Shown in pieces: positions 7,222 through 13,731 of a stretch of 13,731 bases of DNA (position 1 is its first letter; the number at the start of each line of letters is the position of its first letter). Source of the stretch: an uncultured Eubacteriales bacterium (GTDB lineage: Bacteria > Bacillota > Clostridia > Monoglobales > Monoglobaceae); the NCBI GenBank assembly GCA_900552305.1, contig URZD01000036.1:1-13731 (forward strand), in the 5' to 3' direction. The notes below the pieces were generated by a model, which did no database searches, had not been told where the DNA came from, and saw only the letters and a program-made list of their open reading frames with translations. Position numbers and translations under genes: made by a program.

Positions 7222-7271
7222 GTCAGACACATCATTTCGGGGTTTCCCCCTTGATGTGTCTGACTTTTTTT
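7222..7271 (+). terminator. Strong intrinsic terminator of the NifU-like/GGGtGRT operon
   Basis: GTCAGACACATCA (7222-7234) pairs perfectly with TGATGTGTCTGAC (7252-7264), with an inner GGGG/CCCC helix, and is followed by seven T (7265-7271). The 13-bp stem is one of the strongest hairpins in the window. Just downstream, 7278-7291 repeats the complement of 7259-7273 (GCAAAAAAGTCAGA), forming a second inverted repeat around a TGTT loop. Its purpose is unclear. Confidence 0.9.
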
Positions 7272-7432
7272 GCTGTTGCAAAAAAGTCAGATGCAAAGAC
7301 TATACCGCAAATATAAACACTGCATTTTATTTATAAATGTCTTTAATACCGTTTCGGCTTATATTTTGTATTAAAATACACCTTTATTCGCCGATTTTTT
7401 TGCATACTTTCAACAAAATTTCAAAAACACTA

Positions 7433-7461
7433 TTGACATTTTAAACAAAGTGTGCCATAAT
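7433..7461 (+). promoter_or_regulatory. Promoter of the lysine riboswitch/ABC transporter operon
   Basis: TTGACA (7433-7438, full consensus -35) and CATAAT (7456-7461) are 17 nt apart. Transcription would start near 7468, about 30 nt before the riboswitch aptamer. The stretch 7292-7432 is AT-rich and holds nothing I could identify. Confidence 0.8.
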
Positions 7462-7496
7462 CACAGAAAAGAAAACTTAATAGAAAATTTATACTA

Positions 7497-7660
7497 ATGG
7501 TAGAGGCGCGGTTTTTATCAGTAGAAACGCTCATACGAAAGGCAAACGGAGCTTTTTGAAAGGAAACGCCGCCGAAACATATATCACATTGCCTTTGAGA
7601 TATATGTTGGGTTGTAGGAGAACATCTTGCAGACTGTCACTTTTGTGAAGCGCTATCCGT
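7497..7660 (+). promoter_or_regulatory. Lysine riboswitch (L box) aptamer
   Basis: The conserved blocks of the L box occur in order: GGTAGAGGCGCGG (7499-7511), GAAAGGAAACGCCGCCGAA (7558-7576), TGGGTTGTAGGAG (7608-7620), ACTGTCA (7633-7639) and GTGAAGCGCTATCC (7645-7658). P1 forms between 7499-7503 (GGTAG) and 7653-7657 (CTATC, one G-U). An arm ACATATATC/GATATATGT lies between the second and third blocks. Length and spacing match the class. Free lysine binds this aptamer and turns expression off. Here it controls the ABC importer downstream, which makes lysine the probable transported substrate. Confidence 0.95.
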
Positions 7661-7721
7661 AGTTTGAGTATTTTGGTTATATGCCGTGTACGTTCAACTC
7701 AGTTAGCGTACACGGTTTTTT
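7651..7721 (+). terminator. Riboswitch expression platform: terminator with competing antiterminator
   Basis: The terminator is CCGTGTACG (7684-7692) paired with CGTACACGG (7707-7715), followed by six T (7716-7721). A competing antiterminator can form from nested helices: CGCTA (7651-7655) with TAGCG (7704-7708), and TGAGT (7665-7669) with ACTCA (7697-7701). Its 5' strand overlaps the 3' strand of riboswitch P1. Lysine binding would hold P1, block the antiterminator and end transcription. The terminator is clear; the antiterminator is inferred from pairing only. Confidence 0.85.
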
Positions 7722-7848
7722 GTTTACCTCTGCCACCCGATGCCAAGGATTTGCAGCAAACGTAAAAGCGAGTTTGCGTTTCTCCCATCCTGCGCGGTTC
7801 TTAAAACAGTAAATAATCAAAAAAATTATATAAAAGGTGGTAAAAGTT

Positions 7849-8682
7849 ATGAAAAAAATTGTTTCACTCATTTTGGCATCAGCGGTTATACTCGGCTTGG
7901 CAGGCTGCGGCTCCAAAAAGAACGCGCAGACCTCCGGGGGCGGCTCCGACGTTCTTAAAGTAGGTATGGAATGTAACTACGCTCCGTACAACTGGTCACA
8001 GTCCGACGATTCCAACGGTGCGGTTGCCATTGCAAACGTTGATAATATGTATACAAACGGCTATGACGTACAGGTCGCACAAAAAATCGCAAAGGCGCTC
8101 GGCAAAAAACTCGAAATCTATTCCTACGAATGGGACAGCCTTATCCCGGGTGTTCAGTCGGGTAAGCTCGACATGATTATAGCGGGTATGAGCCCCACGG
8201 ACGAAAGACGCGAAAAAATCGACTTTTCCGATAACTACTACAGTTCTAACCTCGTTATAGTAACAAAAAAGGACAAGCTCACGGACGTTAAGACAATCGC
8301 CGATCTTAAAGGCAAAAAGATTGCGGCTCAGTCGGGAACCTTCCACCTTACCGCACTTACCGACCAGACCGAGGCCGCGGTAAACGAAATGGCGGACTTT
8401 TCAACAATGCTCATTGCGCTCGGCGCGGGTACGGTTGACGGCTATGTTGCCGAGGAACCCACCGCAATGGCGGTTTGCGAGGATCCAAACTACAGCTATG
8501 TGGCGCTCGAAAACAATAACACAGGATTTACCGTAAAGAACGACGACGTAAGCATCGCTGTCGGCGTTAAAAAAGGCTCTGATTTAAAGGAGCAGATTAA
8601 CGGCGTTCTTGCCGACTTCGACTCCGACGCACAGAGAGAGCTTATGTCGGAAATGGTTAAACTTTCACCGAGCGAAGATTAA
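7849..8682 (+). CDS. Amino acid ABC transporter substrate-binding lipoprotein, probably lysine
   Basis: This 277-residue lipoprotein captures a polar amino acid outside the membrane and delivers it to the permease. The N-terminus is a lipoprotein signal with lipobox LAGC, so C20 is the lipid-anchored residue after cleavage. The mature part reads as family 3 solute-binding protein (SBP_bac_3): GMECNYAPYNW, YDVQVAQKIAKALGKKLEI, SLIPGVQSGKLDMIIAGMSP, ERREKIDFSDNYY and DLKGKKIAAQSGT. ATG 7849 was chosen because AAAGGTGG lies 8 nt upstream; a GTG four codons earlier falls inside that site. Lysine is inferred from the upstream L box. The 127-nt stretch between the terminator and this start (7722-7848) has only a weak hairpin (GCAAAC 7756-7761 with GTTTGC 7772-7777). 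Confidence 0.93.
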   Translation: MKKIVSLILASAVILGLAGCGSKKNAQTSGGGSDVLKVGMECNYAPYNWSQSDDSNGAVAIANVDNMYTNGYDVQVAQKIAKALGKKLEIYSYEWDSLIPGVQSGKLDMIIAGMSPTDERREKIDFSDNYYSSNLVIVTKKDKLTDVKTIADLKGKKIAAQSGTFHLTALTDQTEAAVNEMADFSTMLIALGAGTVDGYVAEEPTAMAVCEDPNYSYVALENNNTGFTVKNDDVSIAVGVKKGSDLKEQINGVLADFDSDAQRELMSEMVKLSPSED

Positions 8683-8702
8683 GAATACGGCGGTAACAAA
8701 AT

Positions 8703-9470
8703 ATGGGTAACTTTTTAAATGAAGTAATAAACATTCTTGTGAAATATAAAGGCTATTTTCTTCAGGGCGTCGGCTTTACAATGCTTATCGCCCTGGCGGG
8801 AACCACAATAGGTCTTGCGATAGGACTTATAACCGGCATTGTTCGTACGATACCGACCTCCAAAAATCCCGTCATACGCGCGCTAATGAAAATCGTCAAC
8901 TTTATCATAAGCGTCTATGTCGAGGTTTTCCGCGGTACTCCTATGATGGTTCAGTCAATGGTAATCTTCTGGGGCTATGCGTTCATGAACGGCGGTCAGA
9001 CGCTTCCGCTTATACCTGCAGGCATATTTATCGTATCAATCAATACCGGCGCATATATGGCGGAAATCGTCCGCGGCGGGATTATATCCATCGACAAGGG
9101 GCAGTTCGAGGGCGCATATTCAATAGGCATGAACCACTGGCAGACAATGATAAACGTAATCATACCACAGACAATGCGAAACATCCTCCCGGCAATCAGC
9201 AACGAGTTTGTCATCAACATAAAGGACACCTCCGTTCTGAATGTTATCGGCGTAACAGAGCTGTATTTCTTCACTGCAAAGATTTCAAAAATGACATGGT
9301 CTATATTTGAAACCTACGTTGTTGCGTGTATAATATACTTCATTTTGACCTTCACGATAACGCGCATTCTGAAATATGCGGAGCATAAGATTGACGGACC
9401 TTCATCATATACGATACACCACTCGTCAACTATGCCAAACGAGCGTTTTACTGTAAAGGAGGGCAAATAA
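8703..9470 (+). CDS. Amino acid ABC transporter permease, probably lysine
   Basis: This 255-residue inner-membrane permease is of the His/Glu/Gln/Arg/opine family. It starts with MGNFLNEV at ATG 8703, behind a weak GGCGG ribosome binding site and 20 nt after the binding-protein gene. About five hydrophobic segments are visible. Family motifs include VEVFRGTPMMVQ (about 73-84), INTGAYMAEIVRGG (113-126) and the EAA loop EGAYSIGMNHWQTM (136-149), which contacts the ATPase. The C-terminal tail of about 25 residues is hydrophilic and longer than strictly needed. Its stop and the ATPase start share one base (TAATG), so the two are translationally coupled. One permease gene implies a homodimeric membrane channel. 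Confidence 0.93.
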   Translation: MGNFLNEVINILVKYKGYFLQGVGFTMLIALAGTTIGLAIGLITGIVRTIPTSKNPVIRALMKIVNFIISVYVEVFRGTPMMVQSMVIFWGYAFMNGGQTLPLIPAGIFIVSINTGAYMAEIVRGGIISIDKGQFEGAYSIGMNHWQTMINVIIPQTMRNILPAISNEFVINIKDTSVLNVIGVTELYFFTAKISKMTWSIFETYVVACIIYFILTFTITRILKYAEHKIDGPSSYTIHHSSTMPNERFTVKEGK

Positions 9471-10219
9471 TGAACACACGGGATACAAACGCAATCATAT
9501 CCGTCAACGGTCTTAAAAAGGATTTCGGTGAAAACAATGTCTTAAAGGACATCAACTTCTCGGTCAAGCGCGGCGACGTAACCTGCATTATAGGCTCCTC
9601 CGGCTCGGGAAAATCCACCATGCTTCGGTGCATAAACCTTCTTGAAGAGCCGACGGACGGCGAGATTATTTACAACGGCAAAAACATTCTTGAAACCAAG
9701 AACATCCCCGCCTACCGCGCAAAGGTCGAAATGGTTTTTCAGAGCTTTAACCTCTTTGAAAACATGACCGTCCTCAAAAACTGCATGATAGGACAGCGCA
9801 AGGTGCTGAAGGTTGACAAGGAAACCGCAAAAAAGGAGGCAATGTTCTACCTTGATAAGGTCGGCATGGCTCCGTATATAAACGCAAAGCCGCGTCAGCT
9901 TTCCGGCGGTCAGAAGCAGAGGGTCGCAATCGCGAGAGCGCTTGCCATGAAACCCGATGTAATTTTGTTTGACGAGCCTACCTCCGCCCTTGACCCGCAA
10001 ATGGTCGGCGAAGTTCTGGACGTAATCAAGACCATTGCCAAAGAAGGTCTTACCATGATAATCGTAACCCACGAAATGGCGTTCGCGCGCGATGTATCGA
10101 ATCATGTAGTATTCATGAACGACGGCGTTATTTGTGAAGAAGGCACGCCCGAGGAAATATTCACAAATCCTAAAAAGCCCGAAACAAAAGCCTTTCTGTC
10201 ACGCTTTATGAACAACTGA
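9470..10219 (+). CDS. Amino acid ABC transporter ATP-binding protein, probably lysine
   Basis: This 249-residue cytoplasmic ATPase powers the importer. All motifs are intact: Walker A GSSGSGKS (42-49), Q-loop VFQSFNLF (Q91), signature LSGGQKQR (144-151), Walker B VILFDE (164-169), D-loop SALD (172-175) and H-loop H201. It is the standard size for the polar amino acid (GlnQ/HisP-like) group. ATG 9470 overlaps the permease stop by one base; AAAGGAGGG lies upstream. Arginine codons are mostly CGN (AGA once in ten), contrasting with the 5476-7183 genes. It is the last gene of the riboswitch-controlled operon. The substrate cannot be read from the ATPase itself. Confidence 0.95.
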   Translation: MNTRDTNAIISVNGLKKDFGENNVLKDINFSVKRGDVTCIIGSSGSGKSTMLRCINLLEEPTDGEIIYNGKNILETKNIPAYRAKVEMVFQSFNLFENMTVLKNCMIGQRKVLKVDKETAKKEAMFYLDKVGMAPYINAKPRQLSGGQKQRVAIARALAMKPDVILFDEPTSALDPQMVGEVLDVIKTIAKEGLTMIIVTHEMAFARDVSNHVVFMNDGVICEEGTPEEIFTNPKKPETKAFLSRFMNN

Positions 10220-10226
10220 TATTTTT

Positions 10227-10258
10227 AAAAGCCTATGCCGCACGGCATAGGCTTTTTT
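10227..10258 (+). terminator. Intrinsic terminator of the ABC transporter operon
   Basis: AAAAGCCTATGCCG (10227-10240) pairs perfectly with CGGCATAGGCTTTT across a two-base CA loop, followed by more T to 10258. It begins 7 nt after the ATPase stop. The A/T symmetry would let it work on the opposite strand too, although no gene faces it. Confidence 0.92.
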
Positions 10259-10345
10259 ACACACACATCCACTCTGTAAAACGCGTGCGTTTAACGTCCT
10301 CTTCCTTCCTATTTATAATATAAGAAGTTTTTCCGCCAATAAAAT

Positions 10346-10374
10346 TTGACATTTTTCGACACTTGATTTATAAT
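10346..10374 (+). promoter_or_regulatory. Full-consensus promoter of the comEC-type gene
   Basis: TTGACA (10346-10351) and TATAAT (10369-10374) are 17 nt apart, a perfect sigma-A consensus. Transcription would start near 10381, about 27 nt before ATG 10408. A 14-base inverted repeat (AAACGC-GT-GCGTTT, 10279-10292) lies 53 nt upstream of the -35; whether it matters is unknown. Confidence 0.82.
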
Positions 10375-10407
10375 AACTATAGAAAAGTTTTTAAATCGGT
10401 GATAAAA

Positions 10408-12015
10408 ATGTATAGCTCTGAACATATAATTACATCAAAACACTACCTTATTCTTTGCGTCTGCGCGTTCTGCGCGGGAATCCTGTTTTCGGTCAGATAC
10501 CCCGCATACTGCCAAACGGTAAAATATGCCGCGTACATTATCTGTGCAGTTCTTGCCGCAGCAGTTTCTCTTGTTCTGATTTTCAAAAAACGTCCGCGCC
10601 GAATCAAGCCGTTCCTTCTTCCTCTGCTGCTCACGGCGTTCGTTCTTCTCGGTATTCTCCGCTGCGAGAGCTTTGACAACCGCCGTACCGTTCTGGGTGA
10701 CTGTGCCGGCAAGCTTACATGGTTTTACGGTCGTGTTGTTTCCCCTCCCTCGCTATCCTCAAACGGTCAGTATTGCCGCTTTGAGTTAAACGTACGCGCA
10801 GTAGAGTTTTCCGGCTTCACCGCCAAAACCGATGAGGACATCGTTCTGACCGCTCCGCCGTCATTTGCCGACACTCTTACGCTTAACGACACGGTTATAT
10901 TTTGGGGCGAGCCGACCTCAATCAATTCCAAAGACTCGTCCGTTTCCGAATCCTACGCGAAATACCTGAAAAGCAAAAATATTTTCTTTACCGCAAAGGC
11001 TCAAACTCTGCGTGAAAGCGCACTTCCGCCGGGGCGCTTCTCTGTTTCCGACTCGCTGCGCAGACTCGGCATTATTCTGCATACCAAAATCGCTGCGGCG
11101 TGCGATGCCATGTTCTTTGAAAACCCAAACATTAACGCAATGATTAAGGGTATTCTAATAGGCGATAAAAGCGACTTCTCGCCGGAACTCTACGACTCGC
11201 TGTCAAACGCGGGTATCTCCCATATCGCCGCGGTTTCGGGTATGCATATGTCAATCCTGTTTTCTGCCGTTACGTATCTCCTCAGCTTTACCGGACTGAA
11301 CAAAAAGTCCGTAATGCTGCTCTCGCTTCCGGCAATACTCCTGTTTGCCGCCGCGTCAGCGTTTACGCCGTCAGTCTGCCGCAGCGCCGCAATGCTCTCG
11401 GTTATGATTCTCTCCGTTCTGACCGGGCAACGATACACCCCGGTCAACAGCCTTTTCCTTGCCCTCGGTCTGATTCTGTGCAAATCTCCGTACGCAATAT
11501 TTTCGTCAGGCCTGCTCCTGTCATTCGGCGCTGCGCTCGGCATACTGACATTTTGCAAATATATAAGCGTCCTGCTGTGCCGTATCCTGCGCCGAATCCC
11601 GCACCGCAAAGCCGTTGCCGAGGCTCTGTCCGTGTCGCTTTCGTCATTTATCGGCACAGCGTTCTCTACTGCTGTATTTTTTGACAGAATCTCGCTTATT
11701 CAGTTTGTAACAAACCTGTGGATAATCCCGCTTGTGACCTTTACCTTCTGCGCGGGTTACCTCTGCTGCGCCGTATATTTTCTGTTTCCGTCTGCGGCAA
11801 TGCACGTTTTCCGCTACACCGCAGCAGGCGGCGGCGAACTTATTTACCTTACCGCAAAAGTGTTCGCCTCCGACCGTTTCTCGCTCTATGCGCCAATCGG
11901 CTACCTCCCCTGCCCTATGTGGGTAATCTATGCGGCAAATGTTCTGATACTCTATTTCTCGCTCAAACTGGCGTACGATAATGTGATTTCATCGCAAAAC
12001 ACCGCACTTTGTTAA
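10408..12015 (+). CDS. ComEC/Rec2-type membrane protein without the metallo-beta-lactamase domain
   Basis: ComEC forms the inner-membrane channel for single-stranded DNA during natural transformation. The 535-residue product has N-terminal hydrophobic segments (about 10-90), then an OB-fold-like DUF4131 region containing YGRVVSPP, then the polytopic competence domain. The hallmark runs GILIGDKSDFSPELYDSLSN, immediately followed by AGISHIAAVSGMHMS; FTPSVCRSAAMLSV fits the next conserved block. The protein ends soon after the last membrane segment, with no beta-lactamase domain (no HxHxDH), whereas full ComEC has 700-800 residues. The stop is clean, followed by AT-rich spacer and a promoter. 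Such short versions occur in Clostridia, so this is not clearly a truncation. The ATG at 10408 is chosen because an in-frame TTG at 10363 falls within the promoter. No other competence gene is nearby, so a transformation role is unproven. Confidence 0.88.
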   Translation: MYSSEHIITSKHYLILCVCAFCAGILFSVRYPAYCQTVKYAAYIICAVLAAAVSLVLIFKKRPRRIKPFLLPLLLTAFVLLGILRCESFDNRRTVLGDCAGKLTWFYGRVVSPPSLSSNGQYCRFELNVRAVEFSGFTAKTDEDIVLTAPPSFADTLTLNDTVIFWGEPTSINSKDSSVSESYAKYLKSKNIFFTAKAQTLRESALPPGRFSVSDSLRRLGIILHTKIAAACDAMFFENPNINAMIKGILIGDKSDFSPELYDSLSNAGISHIAAVSGMHMSILFSAVTYLLSFTGLNKKSVMLLSLPAILLFAAASAFTPSVCRSAAMLSVMILSVLTGQRYTPVNSLFLALGLILCKSPYAIFSSGLLLSFGAALGILTFCKYISVLLCRILRRIPHRKAVAEALSVSLSSFIGTAFSTAVFFDRISLIQFVTNLWIIPLVTFTFCAGYLCCAVYFLFPSAAMHVFRYTAAGGGELIYLTAKVFASDRFSLYAPIGYLPCPMWVIYAANVLILYFSLKLAYDNVISSQNTALC

Positions 12016-12042
12016 ATTTTTTTAAATATTTTTATAAAATGA

Positions 12043-12072
12043 TTGAAATCCGCATATATTTTGTGTTATACT
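12043..12072 (+). promoter_or_regulatory. Putative promoter of the clpE-like gene
   Basis: TTGAAA (12043-12048) and TATACT (12067-12072) are 18 nt apart, giving a start near 12080. No CIRCE element (TTAGCACTC inverted repeat) and no CtsR-type GGTCAAA repeat was seen between 12016 and 12120, so classical heat-shock control is not evident. A T-rich stretch at 12017-12033 has no stem before it, so it is not a convincing terminator for the gene upstream. Confidence 0.6.
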
Positions 12073-12120
12073 AATTGGACAGTAAAAAAATGACACACAA
12101 TATCGGCAGGAGGTTTTTGA

Positions 12121-13731
12121 ATGCTCTGCGCAAAATGTAAAAAAAATCTCGCCGTAGTTTTTATCACCAAGATGAATCCGGACGGCACACAGGCGAACGA
12201 GGGCTACTGTATCTCGTGCGCAAAATCTCTTAATCTTGATCCCATAAACAAAATGATAGATAATCTCGGTATCGACCCCGAGGAAATGGATAATATGAGT
12301 CAGGATATGCTCAATATGCTCCGCGACATGAACGGCGGCGAGGACATCGACCCCGCCATGGGCATGGAAATGCTCGGCGATGTATTGGGCGAGGAAAACG
12401 AGTTTGACGACAGCGAGGATGACGGCGCGGTCAAAAAGTCGCCGTTTTCCTTCTTCAGCAACATGATGAAAGGCTCGTCACAAAACAAGGAGGATGACTC
12501 CGGCGAAACGTCCGTCAAGAGCGACACCAAAAAGGATCGCCGCAAAAAGGACAAAAAACGCAAGTTCCTTGATATGTACGGCATCAACCTCACCGCAAAA
12601 GCACGTGAGGGTCTTATCGACCGTGTAATCGGCAGAGATACCGAGATGACCCGCGTTACCCAGATTCTGAACAGGCGCACAAAGAACAATCCCGTTCTTA
12701 TCGGCGAGCCGGGCGTCGGCAAAACCGCCATTGCGGAGGGACTTGCTCTCAGAATCGCAGAAGGCAACGTCCCCGCCAAGCTCCTCGGCTGCGAAATCTA
12801 TCTTATAGACATGGCGGCAATGGTCGCGGGTACTCAGTTTCGCGGTCAGTTTGAGTCAAGGCTCAAAAGCCTTATTAACGAGGTAAAAGCTCTCGGCAAT
12901 ATAATTCTTGTCATTGACGAAGTTCATATTCTCACCAAGGCGGGTGATGCGGACGGCGCAATGAATGCGGGCAACATTCTGAAACCCGCTCTTTCGCGCG
13001 GCGAAATTCAGATTATCGGCGCGACAACTCTCGAAGAATACCGCAAGTATATTGAGAAGGACTCCGCCCTTGAACGGCGTTTTCAGACCGTTCTGGTTGA
13101 GGAGCCGACCGTTGACGAAACAATAGAAATGCTCAAAGGCATAAAAGGCTACTACGAGGACTACCACAAGGTAAAAATCACCGATGATATTATCCGCTGT
13201 GCGGCAATTCTCTCCAAGCGCTATATAACCGACAGATTCCTCCCCGACAAGGCTATTGATGTCATAGACGAGGCTGCGTCACGCGCCAATCTTGACAACC
13301 AGAAGCTGCTTGAACACGAAAAACTTAAGGACGAGGAAAGTCGAATTGACGAGGAAATCACGAATCTGAACGCCATACTTGACGAGCAGCTTGACAAGCA
13401 ACGTACCGCCGCAGAATATCAGTCGGCAAACGGTCAGCAGGTCAATATAGAAACCGATGACCGCGGAATAAAGGTATACGAGCAGCTCGCCGAGCTGAAA
13501 AGCCAAAAGATGCGTATTGACGCGAGAATTGCCGAGCTTGAAAGGGACGGTCTTGAAACATATCTGACAACGGACGACCTTGCAAGCGTTATCGAGGCTT
13601 GGACAAAAATCCCGGTAAAAAATATTACCGAGTTTGAAACCAACAGGCTTATCAACCTTGAGGAACGCCTTCACAAAAACCTTATCGGACAGGACGAGGC
13701 GGTCGGCGCCGGATCGCGCGGGATCCGCCGC
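12121..13731 (+). CDS. clpE: ClpE-like AAA+ unfoldase with N-terminal zinc finger (partial, runs off window)
   Basis: Clp ATPases of this class unfold substrates and feed them to ClpP. The 537 visible codons start at ATG 12121 behind GGCAGGAGG. Residues 1-35 form a zinc finger with CxxC pairs C3/C6 and C30/C33, as in ClpE, replacing the Clp_N repeats of ClpC. Residues 40-150 are a hydrophilic stretch rich in Met, Asp, Glu and then Lys, probably disordered. The first AAA+ module follows: Walker A GEPGVGKT (195-202), GTQFRGQFESR, Walker B ILVIDE (262-267) and ALERRFQ with R319/R320 as arginine finger. A coiled-coil middle domain spans about 395-480. The second module only begins (LIGQDEAVGA) before the edge. 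The last residues read GSRGIRR where the family has VSRAIRR, suggesting two base errors near the end. ClpE versus another zinc-finger Clp paralogue is inferred from the N-terminus. Confidence 0.88.
   Translation, partial: MLCAKCKKNLAVVFITKMNPDGTQANEGYCISCAKSLNLDPINKMIDNLGIDPEEMDNMSQDMLNMLRDMNGGEDIDPAMGMEMLGDVLGEENEFDDSEDDGAVKKSPFSFFSNMMKGSSQNKEDDSGETSVKSDTKKDRRKKDKKRKFLDMYGINLTAKAREGLIDRVIGRDTEMTRVTQILNRRTKNNPVLIGEPGVGKTAIAEGLALRIAEGNVPAKLLGCEIYLIDMAAMVAGTQFRGQFESRLKSLINEVKALGNIILVIDEVHILTKAGDADGAMNAGNILKPALSRGEIQIIGATTLEEYRKYIEKDSALERRFQTVLVEEPTVDETIEMLKGIKGYYEDYHKVKITDDIIRCAAILSKRYITDRFLPDKAIDVIDEAASRANLDNQKLLEHEKLKDEESRIDEEITNLNAILDEQLDKQRTAAEYQSANGQQVNIETDDRGIKVYEQLAELKSQKMRIDARIAELERDGLETYLTTDDLASVIEAWTKIPVKNITEFETNRLINLEERLHKNLIGQDEAVGAGSRGIRR

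Noticed and set aside
7837..7848. GTG start four codons upstream for the binding protein
   Set aside because: It overlaps the ribosome binding site AAAGGTGG, and the lipoprotein signal begins properly at ATG 7849.
9542..10105. Open frame of 187 codons on the minus strand
   Set aside because: It is antisense to the ABC ATPase, whose Walker and signature motifs are complete.
10363..10407. Upstream TTG start for the comEC-type gene
   Set aside because: The codon lies between the -35 and -10 boxes of a full-consensus promoter and would not be in the transcript.
12016..12120. Heat-shock operator (CIRCE or CtsR box) before the clpE-like gene
   Set aside because: Neither the CIRCE inverted repeat nor tandem GGTCAAA heptamers is present.
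13705..13731. Cloning-site or adapter sequence (GGATC and GGATCC near the end)
   Set aside because: The reading frame stays open and still encodes the Clp family motif except for two residues, so point errors explain it more simply than foreign sequence.

Overview
The window looks like a contig from an anaerobic, low-to-mid GC Gram-positive bacterium of the class Clostridia, probably an uncultured gut-type lineage. The reasons are a clostridial-order rnfCDGEAB operon, a NifU-like/GGGtGRT gene pair typical of anaerobes, a lysine riboswitch with an intrinsic terminator, a lipoprotein-type ABC binding protein, strong AGGAGG ribosome binding sites and sigma-A type promoters. No RNA gene, CRISPR array, insertion sequence or phage gene was seen.

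Region 1 (1-5122, minus strand): the six-gene rnf operon reads leftward from a good promoter at 5176-5204, in the order C, D, G, E, A, B, with overlapping or nearly abutting genes. It encodes the membrane ferredoxin:NAD+ oxidoreductase that couples electron transfer to Na+ or H+ export. Two defects stand out. rnfD is frameshifted near 3151-3162, in a way that fits a 19-bp deletion. The 3' end of rnfB runs into a 26-base C homopolymer at the window edge, which is probably an artefact.

Region 2 (5373-7271, plus strand): divergently transcribed from rnf is a two-gene operon encoding a NifU-like cysteine protein and a GGGtGRT-family protein of unknown function. Codon use (AGA-dominated arginine) suggests high expression. 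The roughly 90-nt leader can form several competing helices, one directly abutting the ribosome binding site, and may be an undescribed cis-regulatory RNA. The operon ends in a strong terminator.

Region 3 (7433-10258, plus strand): promoter, lysine riboswitch, terminator/antiterminator, then a three-gene polar amino acid ABC importer (lipoprotein, permease, ATPase) closed by a terminator. The riboswitch points to lysine as the substrate, with repression by lysine.

Region 4 (10346-13731, plus strand): a comEC-type gene lacking the usual C-terminal metallo-beta-lactamase domain, behind a full-consensus promoter; then the first 537 codons of a ClpE-like AAA+ unfoldase with an N-terminal zinc finger, cut off by the window end. 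The last bases of the window appear to carry two sequence errors.

The most interesting items for follow-up are the structured leader of the NifU-like/GGGtGRT operon together with that uncharacterised pair beside rnf, and the rnfD lesion. All family calls come from reading the sequence; no database search was run.
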